Below are positions 43,143 through 52,385 of a stretch of 64,000 nt of DNA, piece by piece. This DNA is from Symbiodinium microadriaticum. Taxonomy: Eukaryota; Sar; Dinophyceae; Suessiales; Symbiodiniaceae. The first letter of the stretch is position 1, and each line of letters opens with the position of its first letter. The notes beneath the pieces are model-generated. The model had not been told where the DNA came from. It did no database searches and saw only the letters and a list, made by a program, of their open reading frames with translations. Where the stretch lies: the NCBI GenBank assembly GCA_001939145.1, contig LSRX01000133.1, positions 842,646 to 906,645 on the forward strand, given 5' to 3'. Both the position numbers and the translations under genes were made by a program.

Positions 43143-44000
43143 NNNNNNNNNNNNNNNNNNNNNNNNNNNNNNNNNNNNNNNNNNNNNNNNNNNNNNNNNN
43201 NNNNNNNNNNNNNNNNNNNNNNNNNNNNNNNNNNNNNNNNNNNNNNNNNNNNNNNNNNNNNNNNNNNNNNNNNNNNNNNNNNNNNNNNNNNNNNNNNNNN
43301 NNNNNNNNNNNNNNNNNNNNNNNNNNNNNNNNNNNNNNNNNNNNNNNNNNNNNNNNNNNNNNNNNNNNNNNNNNNNNNNNNNNNNNNNNNNNNNNNNNNN
43401 NNNNNNNNNNNNNNNNNNNNNNNNNNNNNNNNNNNNNNNNNNNNNNNNNNNNNNNNNNNNNNNNNNNNNNNNNNNNNNNNNNNNNNNNNNNNNNNNNNNN
43501 NNNNNNNNNNNNNNNNNNNNNNNNNNNNNNNNNNNNNNNNNNNNNNNNNNNNNNNNNNNNNNNNNNNNNNNNNNNNNNNNNNNNNNNNNNNNNNNNNNNN
43601 NNNNNNNNNNNNNNNNNNNNNNNNNNNNNNNNNNNNNNNNNNNNNNNNNNNNNNNNNNNNNNNNNNNNNNNNNNNNNNNNNNNNNNNNNNNNNNNNNNNN
43701 NNNNNNNNNNNNNNNNNNNNNNNNNNNNNNNNNNNNNNNNNNNNNNNNNNNNNNNNNNNNNNNNNNNNNNNNNNNNNNNNNNNNNNNNNNNNNNNNNNNN
43801 NNNNNNNNNNNNNNNNNNNNNNNNNNNNNNNNNNNNNNNNNNNNNNNNNNNNNNNNNNNNNNNNNNNNNNNNNNNNNNNNNNNNNNNNNNNNNNNNNNNN
43901 NNNNNNNNNNNNNNNNNNNNNNNNNNNNNNNNNNNNNNNNNNNNNNNNNNNNNNNNNNNNNNNNNNNNNNNNNNNNNNNNNNNNNNNNNNNNNNNNNNNN
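43143..44000. other. Assembly gap
   Basis: 858 Ns, followed directly by an (AT)n run of at least 26 bp, a likely cause of the gap. Confidence 0.99.
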
Positions 44001-44126
44001 ATATATATATATATATATATATATATAGTAGTCGAGGGCTTAGGGTTAGAGTCTGGGGCTTTGGGTTTAGAGCTTTGGGGTGTCGGGCTTAGGGTTAAGT
44101 ACCGTGCCTCCAAAGCCTGAACTGTC

Positions 44127-44268
44127 GAAAACCCTAAACCCGACACCCTAAACCCTAAAAGCCTAAACCCCCAAACCCCCAAACCCCCAAACGCCAAACC
44201 CTAAACCCTAAACCCCAAACCCCAAACCCCTAAACCCCTAAACCCCTAAAACCCTAAACCCTAAACCT
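44127..44268 (-). repeat. CCCTAAA array
   Basis: About 20 units, ends 26 bp left of the type F exon. Confidence 0.95.
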
Positions 44269-44294
44269 AACGCCCTTAGAGCCTTTAAAGCAGC

Positions 44295-44373
44295 CGAAGC
44301 TCTGAGAAGTCGTAGATGCACATGTCCACGTCCGGCATTTTGCAGGGCTCGATCTTCTGACAGCCTCCGTCGG
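44295..44373 (-). CDS. Exon, type F
   Basis: GAAAAG|CC enters in phase 1, then GCQKIEP and EPCKMPDVDMCIYDFSEL; GC donor TTCG|GCTGCT. Four cysteines and the C-x-YD-x-S motif also seen at 27.9 kb. Perfect CCCTAAA / TTTAGGG bracket (44.13-44.27 and 44.40-44.51 kb). Confidence 0.82.
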
Positions 44374-44394
44374 CTTTTCAGGGTCTTCTTGAGG

Positions 44395-44512
44395 GTTTAC
44401 TGTTTAGGGCTTAGGGCTTAGGGTTTGGGGGCTTCGGGGTTTAGGGGTTTAGGGGCTTAGGGATCTAGGGGCTTAGGGGTTTAGGGGCTTAGGGTTTAGG
44501 GCTTATAGGGTG
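44395..44512 (+). repeat. TTTAGGG array
   Basis: TTTAGGG, CTTAGGG and GCTTAGGG variants, about 20 bp right of the same exon. Confidence 0.92.
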
Positions 44513-44787
44513 TGCATGCAGTGTGCGAGCAGTGCGTGCGCCTTTTACTTTGGAAATAGGGGCGCACCCACTTACCGCGCGCTTGCGTCAGCATGTATAT
44601 AACAGTCCCGCCCCAACCACCCCAACTCCTCTCAAGTACCTCCTAGGGTTCACCCCCCAAACCCCCCTCAAGGGGGGCTTTCATGCTCTCTGCTTCCCTT
44701 TGCAGCTCTAATTTAAAAAACCGACCGCGTTTCGCAGCAAGCGCCACCGCTGAGATGGATCGGTGTCGGGCTGTGGATCCTGGCGGC

Positions 44788-44847
44788 CTGTGCCGTCCGC
44801 TCGACGAGAAGCCAGGGCTTTCCAACAAACACTCCGCCCCTCGCACC
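44788..44847 (-). CDS. Exon, RADG-containing segment
   Basis: AACAG|GG then CEGRSVCWKALASRRADGT, ending ACAG|GCCGCC (GC donor). Phase 1 in and out, consistent with both neighbours. KA...RADG resembles KAPYEGARADG of the type A exon at 48.6 kb, so it may be a diverged A piece inserted between E and F. A fold-back telomere-like array adjoins it on the right. Confidence 0.58.
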
Positions 44848-44852
44848 CTGTT

Positions 44853-44985
44853 TTAGGGTTTAGGGTTTAGGGTTAACCCTAAACCCTCAACCCTAAACCC
44901 CTTGAGTGCCCCATTTGGTCCGAACAGCTACCAAAAACCCTAAACCCCTAAATCCCTAAACCCTGAACCTTAAACCCTAACTGCT
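44853..44985. repeat. Fold-back telomere-like repeat
   Basis: TTTAGGGTTTAGGGTTAACCCTAAACCC: three G-strand units switch to C-strand units at the palindrome GGGTTAACCC. CCCTAAA units resume after a 30-bp break. Confidence 0.93.
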
Positions 44986-45171
44986 CGAAAATAAACAAAC
45001 CTACTACCCCTGGCAGGCTTGGGGTGGTCGGGCAAACGGAGGTTAAACAAGAGGGGTATACCGAAATAGCGGATGGACGAAAAACAGAGAGAAGGCGCCG
45101 AAGAGGCGAGGCCGCCTTAAGGTTTCTGTAGCCTAGGGCTGGAGCCTCGGAACTTTAGTTTGGGCCATTTT

Positions 45172-45220
45172 TGGGTTTAGGGTTTAGGGTTTAGGGTTTA
45201 GGGTTTAGGGTTTAGGGTTT
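45172..45220 (+). repeat. TTTAGGG array
   Basis: Seven exact units. Confidence 0.97.
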
Positions 45221-45591
45221 TTGTCTGGAGGTCGCCCATGGGCCAGGTCGTTCCTAGAGCCAGAGGCGCCGGGCTCAAAAACCGAAACGTCAACGTCAAA
45301 CATCGAAAGCAACATCACCGTGATCCCCAAACTCTAAACCCCAAGACATCCCTAAACCTTAACAACTCGCAACCCCCAAAGCTGGTGCTCTGCAGCTCTA
45401 CAATGTCACAGCAAGCACCCTGAACCCACACCAAAGAACCCTAAACCCTAGATTACAAACTTTAGCTCCAAACAAAACCCCCCCAACCCCTGACAAGCCC
45501 GGACAGAAGGTTCACGAAACTTAAAAACAACAATACATTCCACCAAAACAATTCCAACGCCGTAGACCCCAAACCCTTTTTTGGACCCTAC

Positions 45592-45680
45592 CTGGAGGCT
45601 CCATTGTAGTTCCTTTTTGGGATTACCTTATAGGATCCTACATATAAACCACAACAAGGAAACTACAATGGAGCCCATAA
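45592..45680. mobile_element. Family 5 inverted-repeat element
   Basis: GGAGGCTCCATTGTAGTTCC is mirrored by GGAAACTACAATGGAGCCC; TTATAGGATCCTACATATAA in the core. Typical length about 85 bp. Confidence 0.82.
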
Positions 45681-45719
45681 ATAAAAGCAACTACAATATG
45701 GATTCCCAGGTTGGCCAAC

Positions 45720-45777
45720 CTGTGAGGATGGGCGGCAGCTGGCCGCAGGAGTCGTCCAGGACGCAGGCCACGTGGAC
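45720..45777 (-). CDS. Exon, type E
   Basis: CCTAAG|GTC then VHVACVLDDSCGQLPPILT with a consensus donor ACAG|GTTGGC. Phase 0 in, phase 1 out. Parallels the exon at 50.3 kb residue by residue at V-x-V-x-C, SC and LTG. Confidence 0.82.
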
Positions 45778-46132
45778 CTTAGGGCTCAAAGGGCAACAGC
45801 CAACCTTGAAGAGTAAAACCCTAAACCCTAAACCGTTAAAGCATAGGGAATCCAAGCACTATTTGTCCTTCATGCGCTTTCCAACCTTTTTGGGGTTCAC
45901 TCTGGGGGTTTAGTGTTCAAGGGTTGAGGAGTTCAGAGTTTTGGGTGAAGGGTGTAGAGCTTGGGGGTTTGAGAGATGAGGGTTGATGCGTTTGAGGCTT
46001 ATACAGTTCAGTTCAGGGTGTTGAGTTTAGTTTAGGGTTCTTCGGGGCGTTGAAGGTTCTTAGGGTCTTCAGGGCTTTCCTGGGCTCACAGCTTTTTGGG
46101 CCCTTCCAACCCCAAACCAAAAAGAGTTTACA

Positions 46133-46300
46133 CAGTTCTGTTTTCGGATTATTTTACAGGATCCTACATACCAACCAAAAAGATTTTCAACAGTTCCTTT
46201 TGGGGATTATTATTTTACAGGATCCTAAATATAAGCCACAAATATGTTAAACAGTTCCTTTTGGGGATTATTATTTTACAGGATCCTGAATATAAATCAC
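46133..46300. repeat. About 60-bp tandem repeat, derived from family 5
   Basis: CAGTTCC/CAGTTCT starts at 46133, 46191 and 46252, each followed by TATTTTACAGGATCCT at the same distance. TTACAGGATCCT is the core of family 5. Confidence 0.86.
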
Positions 46301-46309
46301 CAGAAACAC

Positions 46310-46378
46310 GCCCTTCCCTCTCTGCGGCCCCGTGGCTGTGCCGATCCATCCCTCGTCGCAGCGCCAGCCGTAAGAAGT
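46310..46378 (-). CDS. Exon, type D
   Basis: GTCAAG|ACT then YGWRCDEGWIGTATGPQ, 23 codons to GGC|GTGTTT, phase 0 on both sides. W-x-C-xx-G-W-x-GT aligns with NWMCAPGYAGTV. Lies just right of three about 60-bp tandem repeats. Confidence 0.78.
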
Positions 46379-46445
46379 CTTGACCTGGACTACACTGAAC
46401 TTGGGACCCTAGCGAAAGATGAAATCTTAGCTGGCTCTTAGGGAT

Positions 46446-46480
46446 TACTTCGAGGTTCATGGCCCATGAACCTCCAAGTA
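46446..46480. mobile_element. Family 1 element reduced to its two ends
   Basis: TACTTCGAGGTTCATGG joined directly to CCCATGAACCTCCAAGTA: a 35-bp near-perfect palindrome with no core. Confidence 0.85.
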
Positions 46481-46624
46481 TAGTAACCCAAACCCTAAGC
46501 CCTAGACCCCCAAACCCCTAAACCAATTTCTAAGTACCCCTGATTGGAGACGGCTTCCCGCTTTGAAGGCTAAGGAGCCTGACCCGGACTTCGAGGGGCT
46601 CTGTAGTAGCAGCTTGAAGATCTT

Positions 46625-46720
46625 CAGGGTTTAGATTTTAGGGATTAGGGTTTAAGGTTTAGGGTTTAGGGTTTAGGCGATTTAGGGTTTTGGGTTTAGG
46701 CGGTCTAGGCTTTAGGGTTT
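46625..46720 (+). repeat. TTTAGGG array
   Basis: TTTAGGG with AGGCGATTTAGG and AGGCGGTCTAGG variants. The island on its left (46.53-46.62 kb) has an open minus frame (LLLQSPSKSGSGSLAFK) without cysteines. Confidence 0.88.
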
Positions 46721-47174
46721 AGTTTTTCGGGGGTTGGTGTTGAAGGCTTGTTGGGATCTTTCAAGGTTGGGGGTTCTAGGATCGCGGGGGCTCTGGAGTT
46801 TCGCATGTTGGGCACAACAGGACTCAAAAGTGGAGGTTCATGCGAACCGGCTCGAGGGCTCTTAATCCAGTCTTTTTGTAGGCTTTGGGGGTACAGGGTT
46901 TAGGATTTAGGGTTTCGGGTTTAGGGTTTAGAAACTGATATAAAGGCTTGTCGTGGTTGGGTTACACCATCGAAATCACGAGATCAGTCCCGGGATTGCC
47001 CAGTTGACCCCAAACCTAGATCCTAACGAGAAACGCTTGACTCAAAAACCCTGTCAACCCTACAACCCCCTCAGTGCTAAACGGAAAGAGCGTTCAAAGA
47101 AGCCCTCATCGAACGTTTTACAAAATCCCATCCAACCCCGATCAAACCATGGAACACCTGAAAACCCTAGCTGC

Positions 47175-47238
47175 CGGAAACCCACGCAGCCGGGGCACGT
47201 AGCCAATAGGGATCGGGAGCGGATCTGGGCAGCCGCTC
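47175..47238 (-). CDS. Exon, type C
   Basis: TTCAAG|G then SGCPDPLPIPIGYVPRL. Ending at the GC donor CCG|GCAGCT gives phase 0 for the next exon; GCTGC|GTGGGT is an alternative that would break phase. Strong match to the type C pieces at 51.2 and 59.9 kb. Confidence 0.78.
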
Positions 47239-47919
47239 CTTGAATGCACCGTTGGGTTTAGATTTTTTGTTAATGTGTGTTGTGGGTTTAGGGTTTAGGG
47301 TTTAGGCTTTATAGTAGGGCCTTGGAGTTTAGGGTTTAAAGTTGCAGCTTAGAGCTTAGGGATCAGCTTTGGTCCACGGGAGCCTCCGTTTCCAGGTTTG
47401 CTTGGTGGTTGTGCTGTGGTCGCTTGCCGTGGGCGCATGGGGGCTTCATGGGCCCATGGTGCTGCAGTGATTTCAGGACTTAGGATATACCGGGCGCAGG
47501 GTCCACGGGAGTTGGATTGAGGCTCTGGGTCCAACCTCCACATAACCTGTAAGCAGGAAACTAGTACTTCGTGTATTTTCTGACACTTCCCGGCGGGGTT
47601 CGGCGTTGAATCCTGGTAGACCCTAGAACAGTAGAAACTTGAAGAGAGCGATTAACACCCGACATTCCGGAACCTCGGATCACCCTAAGCCCCTCGAGAC
47701 TCCTTAAAGCCGCCCTCACCTCCAAATCCTTTGCAGCACCACACAGAAGCCCAAGACCCCTTTGCACCCCGAACCCCAAACCCTAAAGCCCTGAGCCCCT
47801 AACCCTAATCCCCCCGGAACCCTAAACTTTAAGCCGGAAGGCTTTAGGGCTCAGGGCTTCGAGAGCCTGAAAGCCCCGCAACCAAAAAAAAAACCTGAAA
47901 CCCTGAAGCCCCGGTATGG

Positions 47920-48024
47920 GTTTAGGGTTTCGGGTTTAGGGGTTTAGGGGTTTAGGGGTTTAGGGGTTTAGCCCTAAACCCTAAACCCCCTAACCCCTAA
48001 ACCCTAAACCCCCTAACCCCTAAG
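47920..48024. repeat. Fold-back telomere-like repeat
   Basis: TTTAGGGG x5 switches at GGTTTAGCCCTAAACC to CCCTAAA and CCCCTAACCCCTAA units, about 50 bp each side: a near-symmetrical hairpin. Confidence 0.93.
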
Positions 48025-48038
48025 GGGTGGGGCCGTAC

Positions 48039-48105
48039 TTTCCGAGGCTCTGCAGCGAGCATTCCGGCAGTCGGAAGGTCGGCCAGAGGTTCGGCACCGT
48101 GTTGC
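48039..48105 (-). CDS. Exon, type B
   Basis: AGCCAG|GC then NTVPNLWPTFRLPECSLQ, ending GGAAA|GTACGG in phase 2. This joins the G of the next exon without a frame break. Bracketed tightly by a CCCTAAA array (47.97-48.02 kb) and a TTTAGGG-like array (48.11 kb on). Confidence 0.8.
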
Positions 48106-48595
48106 CTGGCTTTGGGGGTTTTTGGGGGTTAGGGGCTTCGGGCTTAGGGTTTGGGCCTAGGGTTTAGGGCCGTTTAGGGTTTAGGGCTGAGGGCTTACGG
48201 CTTGAGCGTTTAGGGCTTAGGGTTTAGGCTCTAGGGGTTTAGAGTTTGGGGCTTTGGGCTGAAGATTTAGAGGGGGTGGGGTGGGGGGTTATGGTCTCAG
48301 GGCCTCACTGTTTAGGGCTGAGAATTTGGGGCTTACCCGGGTCTCCGCGCCGGACGTAGTACCGTTGGCCTCCGCCCCAGTCGCTGCAGGAATCTCTAAG
48401 CCCAAACCGCCTAGCACTGCAACAGCCCCGACAAAAACGTAGAAACCCGTCGCAAACAAAGCACTGCATTGCATAAATAACCTTCTAACCACCCTAAAAA
48501 GCTGCTCTCAAGCCCGTAAAGATAGAAGAAACCCTCCTAAAACCGGAAAGTCCTAAAGCCTGAGAAGTGACCAAAGCCCCCATGGCCTAGCTGAC

Positions 48596-48659
48596 AGCGG
48601 CCGTCTGCCCTCGCGCCCTCGTAGGGCGCTTTGCAGCCGATGCTGCAGGTGCCGCCTTT
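48596..48659 (-). CDS. Exon, type A
   Basis: AAGCAG|AAA (phase 0) then GGTCSIGCKAPYEGARADG. Ending at GGCCGCT|GTCAGC leaves one base, which joins GC of the next exon to form a cysteine codon, completing the ADG-x-C of the Sushi-like unit. Starts the best-preserved cycle of the window. Confidence 0.8.
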
Positions 48660-48726
48660 CTGCTTAAGGGCTTTACCTGACATGGTTCCAGGGTTTCAAG
48701 GTTTTGATGAGGTCCCCTGAAGGCTT

Positions 48727-48727
48727 C

Positions 48728-48760
<33 letters not shown>

Positions 48761-48808
48761 TGTATGTATGTATGTATGTATGTATGTATGTATGTATGTA
48801 TGTATGTA
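48727..48808. repeat. (TATG)n microsatellite
   Basis: About 20 units. The 48.8-49.5 kb stretch to its right has no repeat family or exon motif that I can recognise. Confidence 0.97.
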
Positions 48809-49494
48809 CATATATTCTACCATTCGGTGGGTCTTGAACTACACAAGCCTGAATACTTTCAATAGGGTCTTGGGGGGGGTGTATTGTTGTGTAATAACAT
48901 GGCAACAGCGACAAGGGTATATACTATTGCCTTGAGTTTTGTATGCCTGTAGTCCCAGACCCTCTATATGGATAATGTCCCCTTAGTTTGGCGGGTATAA
49001 GCCAGGTAGTTGGGGCCACCGGCAGGCTTTATGAGGGCTGTTAGCAAGGTGTCATAAAACTGGTACCTGGATCTCTTACGATTTTAGATGTCTAAGGGGT
49101 TGATAAGTATTGAGAGGTTGGGCTTGGGAGGTTTAGGGTTGATAATGAGCTTCGGGGCAAAGGGGCATCGGGCGCTGGCTGTTCTTGCAGCCTTCTTCAG
49201 GATGAGGGCTCAGGGTGTAGGGCTGAGGGTTCAGGGCTTCGGGGTCCAAAGCTGTAGGGGCTGAGGTTTATTTACAGCCGCAGGATGTGCAAAGTCTGGG
49301 AGGTTCGGGCGTTGGCTTTCGGAATTCAGTTCGGGCTTTGGGGGCTTGCGGCCCAAGGCTTCCCCCAGAGCGGAACGCGAAAGGATGCGCAAGACAGCTC
49401 AGGGCCTAGGCTTTTTTTGGGGGGGATCTTCGGAAGGCGAAGTTACAGAACCCCTTTGTGAAAGCTTGAAAGGCTCCAAAACACCAGTGCAACC

Positions 49495-49590
49495 CAAGCC
49501 CTAAACCTTAAACCCTAAACCCTAATTAAACCCTAAAACCTAAACCCTAAACCTTGAACCCTAAACCCAAACCCGAATTAAACCCTAAAC
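49495..49590 (-). repeat. CCCTAAA array
   Basis: CCCTAAA and CCCTAATTAAA units left of the type F exon. Confidence 0.9.
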
Positions 49591-49620
49591 CCCAAACTTT
49601 GAACAAAAACAAGGAAAAAC

Positions 49621-49692
49621 GCCCTGGCCTCTGCAGTCCGGCGGAGGCGTGTCGAAGAAGCACTCGTCGAGCTCGATCGGGAAACATCCTTC
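49621..49692 (-). CDS. Exon, type F
   Basis: GGCAG|GAA starts in phase 0: FPIELDECFFDTPPPDC. Ending at GGC|GTTTTT leaves phase 0, matching the next exon. L-DEC-FFD resembles VDMCIYDF at 44.3 kb and EICTYDIS at 27.9 kb. Left flank is a CCCTAAA array; right flank is a long GGAGTA-type repeat. Confidence 0.78.
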
Positions 49693-49715
49693 CTGCCGTT
49701 CTAGCTAACGGGAGC

Positions 49716-50085
49716 AGGAGTGGGAGAAGGAGGAGGAGGCGTAGGAGCAGGAGTAGGAGGAGTAGGAGTAGGAGTAGGAGTAGGAGGCGTAGGAGTAGGA
49801 GTAGGAGTAGGAGTAGGAGTAGGAGTAGGAGTAGGAGAAGGAGTAGGAGAAGGAGGAGGAGGAGGAGTAGGAGGAGTAGGGGAGTAGGAGGAGTAGGAGG
49901 AGTAGGAGGACGAGTAGGAGTAGGAGTAGGAGGAGGAGTAGGAGGAGTAGGAGTAGGAGGAGTAGGAGGAGTAGGAGGAGTAGGAGGAGTACAGCGAGAA
50001 GGGGGGGCAAGAGGAGTGAGAGCAGTAAGACGAGCAGGAGTAACTGGAGCAGGGTGGGAGTAGGAGCGGGAGGAGCAGCACTAGG
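49716..50085. repeat. (GGAGTA)n-type compound repeat
   Basis: AGGAGTAGGAGTAGG hexamers mixed with GGAGGA triplets. The Arg/Ser- and Pro/Tyr-rich open frames over it, up to 169 codons, are not credible genes. Confidence 0.93.
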
Positions 50086-50264
50086 AGCTGAACGGCATTG
50101 GGACTTTGAGGCTTCACGGTTTTGGGCGTTCAGGGTCTAGGGCTTTAGGGCTAAGGATGAATACGACGTGCAGGGGTTGCGCATTTGGAGTGCGCCGAGT
50201 CTTGGGTTGTATTGTAGGCTTTCAGGAATGCAGGGAGTTGAGACATGAGTGTTAACAGGCGTGC

Positions 50265-50340
50265 TCCTCCTTCATGCATCCGGTCAGCGAAGGCTCGGCG
50301 TAGCAACTGGTGCCAAGGAAGCAGTCCACCTCGACCCGGG
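50265..50340 (-). CDS. Exon, type E
   Basis: CTCGAAAG|CC then VEVDCFLGTSCYAEPSLTGC. Near match to VHVACVLDDSC...PPILTG at 45.7 kb and to DGECMEDVTLTGC at 11.1 kb. The donor is not certain (a GC site near GGA|GCACGC is one option). Confidence 0.75.
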
Positions 50341-51184
50341 CTTTCGAGTGTCTTTCCATAAAAGGGGGCCTTCAGAACGAAAGTGGAGTTCAATTATACG
50401 GGTCTTGAAACGGCTTGATACAGTATATGGAAGGGTTGTTTTGTGGGTCTAAAATGTGCTGGAAGGTTTGATGTGGGGGACCTTAATCATCAGAACAGGA
50501 TTTAGGGACACCTTATGGTATACCTAAGTAAGTAAGAGCTACCAGGCTTTGATTTGGCTTGGGCTTGGGGGCTCGGGGTGTAGTTCAGGCTTTGGGGTTG
50601 GAGGCCGTTGGATGTGGCTCCCAGTGCGAGGTGCTGGGTCCAGGGCTACAGGTCCAGACGCGTAGAACAACATGAGCACTTCTTGAATCAGGGACTCCTT
50701 CTGGGGGCTCCTTGCCAAAAGCGTGCGACTGCGTACTTCTTGCCACTCCCATCTAGGCATTAAGCTCCAAAGCCCGAAGAGATCTTCATGGTGCCTCAAC
50801 CCTACACCCCTAAAACCGTGAAATTCCTAAACTTCCTAAACCCTAGACCAACTAAGCTCGAGCCCCGAAACCCCCTGGCCCTAGACCCCTAAACCCCTAA
50901 ATTCCTAAATTCCTACCCTCACAGGAACCTCAATTCCAGGCTCTAAGGTTTCGGATTCAGTGTCGCGAAAACGGGCTGCGAATCATCAGTTCTAGCCCCA
51001 AGGATCCCCATCAGAAGCGTAGCATAATCCAGACCCCAATAACCTCTTCTGCTTCTTGAGGTCCGTATCGTAACGGTAAACCCTAAACCCCAAAAGCCTA
51101 AAGCTCCCTTAAAGGAGCCCCCTTCTACGGTTCCTTAAGGGAGTCCTTAAAAGGATCCCTTTAAAAGGAACCCTAGGAAGTTGC

Positions 51185-51292
51185 CCCCGGCATCGGCCTG
51201 CACGGTGCCCGCGAAGTTTTCCGCACAGACCCAGGTGCCATTCAAGCGCTCGTAGGCGATGGGGATGGGGTTGATCTCGGGGCAGTCGAGTC
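51185..51292 (-). CDS. Exon, fused types C and D
   Basis: The longest clear exon, about 36 codons. Acceptor ATCTGAG|GA follows a CCCTAAA array in the transcript; GC donor GGGG|GCAACT. It contains LDCPEINPIPIAYE, then NGTWVCAENFAGTV, so the C and D pieces that are separate exons in other cycles are continuous here. This fusion fixes the C-then-D order of the module. The next exon enters in the matching phase. Confidence 0.82.
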
Positions 51293-51304
51293 CTCAGATG
51301 GGTC

Positions 51305-51410
51305 AGGGTTTAGGGTTTAGGGTTTAGGGTTGAGGGTTTAGGGTTTAGGGTTTAGGGTTTAGGGTTTAGAGTTTAGAGTTTAGGGTTTAGGGTTTAGGGT
51401 TTAGGGTGGG
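51305..51410 (+). repeat. TTTAGGG array
   Basis: About 15 units, beginning 13 bp right of the C+D exon; in the transcript it sits just upstream of the acceptor. GTTGATCTC...GAGTCCTCA, the exon's upstream end, is repeated at 51413-51436 on the far side of the array. Confidence 0.95.
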
Positions 51411-51774
51411 TTGATCTCTGGGCTGTCGAGTCCTCACACAAATCTGGGACTTTCAGGGGTGCAGGGCGCAGGGGCTTGGGGCGTTAAGGACCTATTGCTC
51501 CTGGGTTGAGGGCTGAGTTTAGGGGTTTTGGGGGCTTTGGACTGCGAGGGCCCCAGGAGTCGGACCAAGCAGCTACAAGCAAGGCTCTCTAAGGGCTCCC
51601 GGAAGGGTTGTACAAAAAATTCCCCGAAAAGGGTGCCTACGACAGTTCCTAGGAAGGGGTCCCTAAACCGTAAAGCCCATAAGAGGGGGTGGGGTCCTTC
51701 AAACACTTGTTGGTGGGGCTTTAAGTGTAGGAGGGGAGAGCTCCATAAGGCTTAAGCTGAAACTTGTAGCATAA

Positions 51775-51875
51775 CTGTAGCATATTGTGACATTTTATGG
51801 TATATTATAATCTACTACCGTATATTCTAGCATCTTACAACATATCACCATATTAATATATTAAAGCTAGGGTTT
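51775..51875. repeat. AT-rich tract
   Basis: TATGGTATATTATAATCTAC-type sequence; similar AT-rich (GTATAACATGATAT) tracts lie at 53.76-54.0 and 63.29-63.38 kb. Confidence 0.75.
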
Positions 51876-51989
51876 AGGTTTCGGCCTCCAGGGTGCAAGA
51901 TTCGGAATATGTACCCCGAGCCCCTATCCTCGCAACTCTAAGCCCCTAAGCCCTGCCTGTAGCCTTCTTGGGGTTCCTAAATGGTGGTT

Positions 51990-52069
51990 TCCACATATAG
52001 TTCCTTACTATGGTTTCTATATATAGTTCCTTACCATGGTTTCTAGATATTTAGTTCCTTATTCTGGCT

Positions 52070-52140
<71 letters not shown>

Positions 52141-52175
52141 TACCCCCCCCTTATTATGGTTTCTATATATAGTTC
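51990..52175. repeat. TATATAGTTCCTTA direct repeats with (CT)n-(AT)n
   Basis: GGTTTCTATATATAGTTCC occurs four times, interrupted by a (CT)n(AT)n microsatellite and a poly-C run. Confidence 0.9.
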
Positions 52176-52209
52176 CTGAGAGAGGTAGGCCGTTTCGGGT
52201 AACAGGTAC

Positions 52210-52267
52210 AGGTTCGAGGGCCACTGCCGACCAGCTGCGGCATTCGGGGAGCGTCCAGGTCATCATC
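52210..52267 (-). CDS. Exon, type B (TWTLPEC)
   Basis: Acceptor TCCGAG|G, then MMTWTLPECRSWSAVALEP. W-x-LPEC is the classic end of a Sushi/CCP-like domain and recurs as LWPTFRLPEC at 48.1 kb. The donor is uncertain (ACCT|GTACCT, GGCA|GTGGCC or CGCA|GCTGGT); only the last keeps phase with the next exon. Confidence 0.72.
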
Positions 52268-52294
52268 CTCGGAGCAGCGAGGGGAGCTTCAGAC

Positions 52295-52385
52295 ACTAAG
52301 GTTTAGGGTTTAGGGGTTTGGGGGTTTGGGGGTTTGGGGGTTTAGGGGTTTGGGGGTTTAGGGGTTTNGGATTTAGGGTTCAGGG
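52295..52385 (+). repeat. TTTAGGG array with TTTGGGGG
   Basis: TTTAGGGG and TTTGGGGG alternate; one N at 52368. Begins about 30 bp right of the type B exon. Confidence 0.92.

Noticed and set aside
43085..44197. Frames of more than 300 codons across 43-44 kb
   Set aside because: They are made of Ns from the assembly gap.
45000..45170. Long open minus frame between CCCTAAA and TTTAGGG arrays (SVYPSCLTSVCPTT)
   Set aside because: In the right setting for an exon, but the phase chain from 45.7 to 44.8 kb works without it and no module type matches.
49554..50117. Long open frames on both strands (Arg/Ser-rich and Pro/Ser-Tyr-rich)
   Set aside because: Produced wholly by a GGAGTA/GGA repeat; open in several frames at once and without any domain.
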